A DNA stretch of 6,460 nt. It comes from Clostridiales bacterium. GTDB taxonomy: Bacteria; Bacillota; Clostridia; Oscillospirales; Ruminococcaceae. Shown here one piece after another: positions 4,685 through 6,460 of this stretch (the first letter of the stretch is position 1; every line of letters begins with the position of its first letter). Under the pieces are notes generated by a model. It did not search any database, was not told where the DNA came from, and was given only the letters and a program-made list of their open reading frames with translations. The translations under genes were made by a program, and so were the position numbers. Location: positions 1-6,460 of the forward strand of contig JAQXIB010000040.1 in assembly GCA_029007575.1 (NCBI GenBank), read 5' to 3'.

Positions 4685-6049
4685 ATGAGTAATACCATTG
4701 CCGCAATTGCGACGCCTCATGCAGTCGGCGGAATATCGGTGATCCGGGTGTCGGGTGATGAGGCGATTGCTGTCTGCGACCGCTGCTTTCGGGCGGTTTC
4801 GGGACAGCCCCTTTCGGCGCTTGCCGGATATCGCGCGGCATACGGCAAAGTGGTTGACCAAGATCGTCTGATCGATGAGGCCGTCGCGCTGGTTTTCCGC
4901 GCGCCGAAAAGCTATACCGGTGAAGATGTTGTCGAAATTTCCTGCCATGGCGGAATCTATATCACCAAAGAAGTCCTGCGGGTGCTGATCCAATGCGGCG
5001 CCCAGCCTGCCGCGCCGGGCGAGTTTACCAAACGCGCCTTCTTAAACGGCAAGCTGTCGCTGACACAGGCGGAATCGGTCATGGACGTCATCGCCTCGCA
5101 GGGAAAACAGACGGCGCAGGCGGCGCTTGCCGGAATGGAAGGCAACCTATATAGGAAAATTACGGCTGTGAAAGATTCTTTGCTGTCGATCGCAGGGCAC
5201 CTTTCCGCTTGGGCGGATTATCCGGAGGAGGAAATTCCGGTGGTGGAGCATGACCGGCTGCTTTCCTCGCTCAAAGAAGTGGAGCGGGAAATCAACGAGC
5301 TGCTTGCCGGATTTGATCGGGGCAGGCTGGTTCGTGCCGGCATCAACACGGTTATTGTTGGGAAGCCCAATGTCGGAAAATCGACTTTGATGAATCTTTT
5401 GGCCGGCTGTCAGCGTTCCATTGTCACCGAAATAGCCGGAACGACGCGGGACGTCATCGAGGACACCGTGGACATCGGGGGAGTGGTACTGAATCTTGCC
5501 GACACCGCCGGTATTCATCAGACTGACGACATCGTGGAGCAGGCAGGGGTTGCCCTTTCGGTGCAGCGGTTGAAAACGGCGGATTTAGTTTTAGCCTTGT
5601 TTGACCATTCCTCCGTGCTGACCGAGGAGGATCTGGCTTTTATTGAGCAGCTGGAAGGTCAAAATGTGATTGCGGTGGTCAACAAGACCGACTTGGAGCA
5701 GCGGGTAGATACCGACCGGCTCAAGCAGTATTTTAAACATATAGTATATATTAGTGCAAAAAAATCAGAGGGTATAAACGATTTAAACAGTACCATCCTG
5801 GAATTGTTGAAAATTGCGGACTTTGATCCTTTTGCGCCGATGCTGGCGAATGAACGGCAGCGGAGCGCAGCGCAGCAGGCTTCTACGTATTTAGCCGAGG
5901 CGATTGGGGGATTATCCACCGGGTTTACGCTGGATGCTGTGACGATCTCGATTGAATCGGCAATCGAAAGCTTACTTGCTTTGACCGGCGAGCGGGTGAC
6001 CGATCGGGTAGTAGACGAGGTCTTTTCCCATTTTTGCGTTGGCAAATAG
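4685..6049 (+). CDS. mnmE: tRNA modification GTPase MnmE (TrmE)
   Basis: A complete 454-residue MnmE, the same length as the Escherichia coli protein. With MnmG it forms the complex that adds the aminomethyl-type group to C5 of the wobble uridine in several tRNAs, using tetrahydrofolate and GTP hydrolysis. The N-terminal folate-binding domain begins MSNTIAAIATPHAVGGISVI and includes APGEFTKRAFLNGKLSLTQAE (from 110). The inserted G domain has G1 GKPNVGKS (226-233), GTTRD (252-256), G3 DTAG (273-276), G4 NKTD (333-336) and SAK (357-359). Glu285 is the likely equivalent of the catalytic Glu282 in E. coli, and the residue after DTAGI is His rather than the frequent Arg. The C-terminus is FCVGK with the conserved Cys451. 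ATG 4685 is chosen over an upstream in-frame TTG (4655) because AGGAGG (4669-4674) lies ten bases before it. mnmG would be expected beyond the window. Confidence 0.98.
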   Translation: MSNTIAAIATPHAVGGISVIRVSGDEAIAVCDRCFRAVSGQPLSALAGYRAAYGKVVDQDRLIDEAVALVFRAPKSYTGEDVVEISCHGGIYITKEVLRVLIQCGAQPAAPGEFTKRAFLNGKLSLTQAESVMDVIASQGKQTAQAALAGMEGNLYRKITAVKDSLLSIAGHLSAWADYPEEEIPVVEHDRLLSSLKEVEREINELLAGFDRGRLVRAGINTVIVGKPNVGKSTLMNLLAGCQRSIVTEIAGTTRDVIEDTVDIGGVVLNLADTAGIHQTDDIVEQAGVALSVQRLKTADLVLALFDHSSVLTEEDLAFIEQLEGQNVIAVVNKTDLEQRVDTDRLKQYFKHIVYISAKKSEGINDLNSTILELLKIADFDPFAPMLANERQRSAAQQASTYLAEAIGGLSTGFTLDAVTISIESAIESLLALTGERVTDRVVDEVFSHFCVGK

Positions 6050-6426
6050 CCAGGCATAATGCCCTGCCAGGCATAATGCCTGGACTTAATCCGCGGGGAA
6101 GTGAGCGAAAGGAGTAAGTCAGAGTTCGCGGCAGGGAATAATTCCCTGCACCTTAAATCGCGAGGAAGTGAGTGAAAAAATAGGCTTTCTACTCGCGGAA
6201 TAGGGTTGAGCAGAAACGCGGGCAATAAAATTTATACAAAGTACGATACACCAAGCGGCTTTGTGTGGTTTTGGCGGAGCCAAAATCCCGACATGATATT
6301 CTTAGAATAAGATTAGTGTAAACGCGGGCGTTATAGTTTGATTATTGCACTGACTTTGGTGCGCGAATTAAGTGCAGGCATTATGCCTGCCGCGAATTAG
6401 GGTGCAGGGGATTATCTCCTGCCTGG
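6050..6426 (+). repeat. Composite palindromic repeat element, copy 3 (expanded)
   Basis: The element begins on the base after the mnmE stop codon. Palindromes are CCAGGCATAATGCCCTG (6050-6066, one extra C), CCAGGCATAATGCCTGG (6067-6083), CAGGGAATAATTCCCTG (6132-6148), GCAGGCATTATGCCTGC (6374-6390) and CAGGGGATTATCTCCTG (6405-6421, one G-T). The left part (6067-6130) matches the reverse complement of 609-672. The part from 6131 to about 6220 matches 4407-4500. The part from about 6304 to 6421 matches the reverse complement of 487-608. It therefore looks like a copy-1-type unit with a copy-2-type left half inserted, plus about 90 extra bases. The end CTGG at 6423-6426 could close a larger hairpin, as in copy 1. 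Confidence 0.78.
6267..6287 (+). other. Compact hairpin in the extra segment of repeat copy 3
   Basis: TTTTGGC (6269-6275) pairs with GCCAAAA (6279-6285) around GGA, and outer G-C and G-T pairs extend it to 9 bp. It lies in the segment (about 6220-6303) that has no counterpart in copies 1 and 2, so it may be a small separate insertion. No function is assigned. Confidence 0.4.
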
Positions 6427-6429
6427 TAT

Positions 6430-6453
6430 CTTCTTTTCATAACTGAAAAGAAG
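6430..6453. other. Inverted repeat just beyond repeat copy 3
   Basis: CTTCTTTTC (6430-6438) matches GAAAAGAAG (6445-6453). One further A-T pair gives 10 bp with a four-base loop. The stem is AT-rich with no U-run after it, so a strong terminator is unlikely. It may mark the end of the repeat cluster or a leader signal for the next gene, whose start is outside the window. Confidence 0.35.
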
Positions 6454-6460
6454 CAAAAGG

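Noticed and set aside
5659..6225. Minus-strand frame over the end of mnmE and repeat copy 3, containing KSRHYAW
   Set aside because: Most of it is antisense to mnmE. The peptide arises because the palindromes read open in several frames, not because of a gene.

Overview
The window is the conserved chromosomal neighbourhood next to dnaA, in the gene order typical of Firmicutes: dnaA pointing left, then rpmH, rnpA, yidD, yidC, jag and mnmE pointing right. The short Clostridia-like RpmH, a YidC with no lipoprotein signal, the moderate GC content of the genes and the strong Shine-Dalgarno sites together suggest a member of the Clostridia, possibly near the Oscillospiraceae. The genus cannot be read from this sequence.

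Layout. Positions 1-177 (minus) hold the N-terminal 59 residues of DnaA, which run off the left edge. Positions 178-982 are the divergent dnaA/rpmH interval. It holds a good dnaA promoter (minus), a composite palindromic repeat element, a good rpmH promoter and a long structured rpmH leader. rpmH (983-1117) and rnpA (1331-1681) follow, separated by a stem-loop and a possible internal promoter. yidD (1745-2317) carries an unusual N-terminal extension of about 108 residues built from a 33-residue tandem repeat. yidC (2414-3523) and jag (3551-4354) follow. A 330-base gap then holds a second repeat element and a hairpin-rich mnmE leader. mnmE (4685-6049) is complete, and the remainder (6050-6460) is a third, more complex repeat element.

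How the genes work together. RpmH is ribosomal protein L34 and RnpA is the protein subunit of RNase P. YidD and YidC serve membrane-protein insertion. Jag (KhpB/EloR type) is an RNA-binding protein commonly encoded next to yidC. MnmE modifies wobble uridines of tRNA. DnaA starts chromosome replication.

The most unusual content is a family of 17-bp odd palindromes of the general form CAGGnnATwATnnCCTG. At least 14 full-length copies are present. Their arms differ from copy to copy but change together, so pairing is kept. The palindromes cap a roughly 150-bp MITE-like unit found in three intergenic sites, inverted in the first. The end of the same unit occurs in frame inside yidD three times, where it encodes the peptide (S/N)KS(R/G)HYA. 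This resembles in behaviour the protein-coding palindromic elements of Rickettsia, although no sequence relation to them is claimed.
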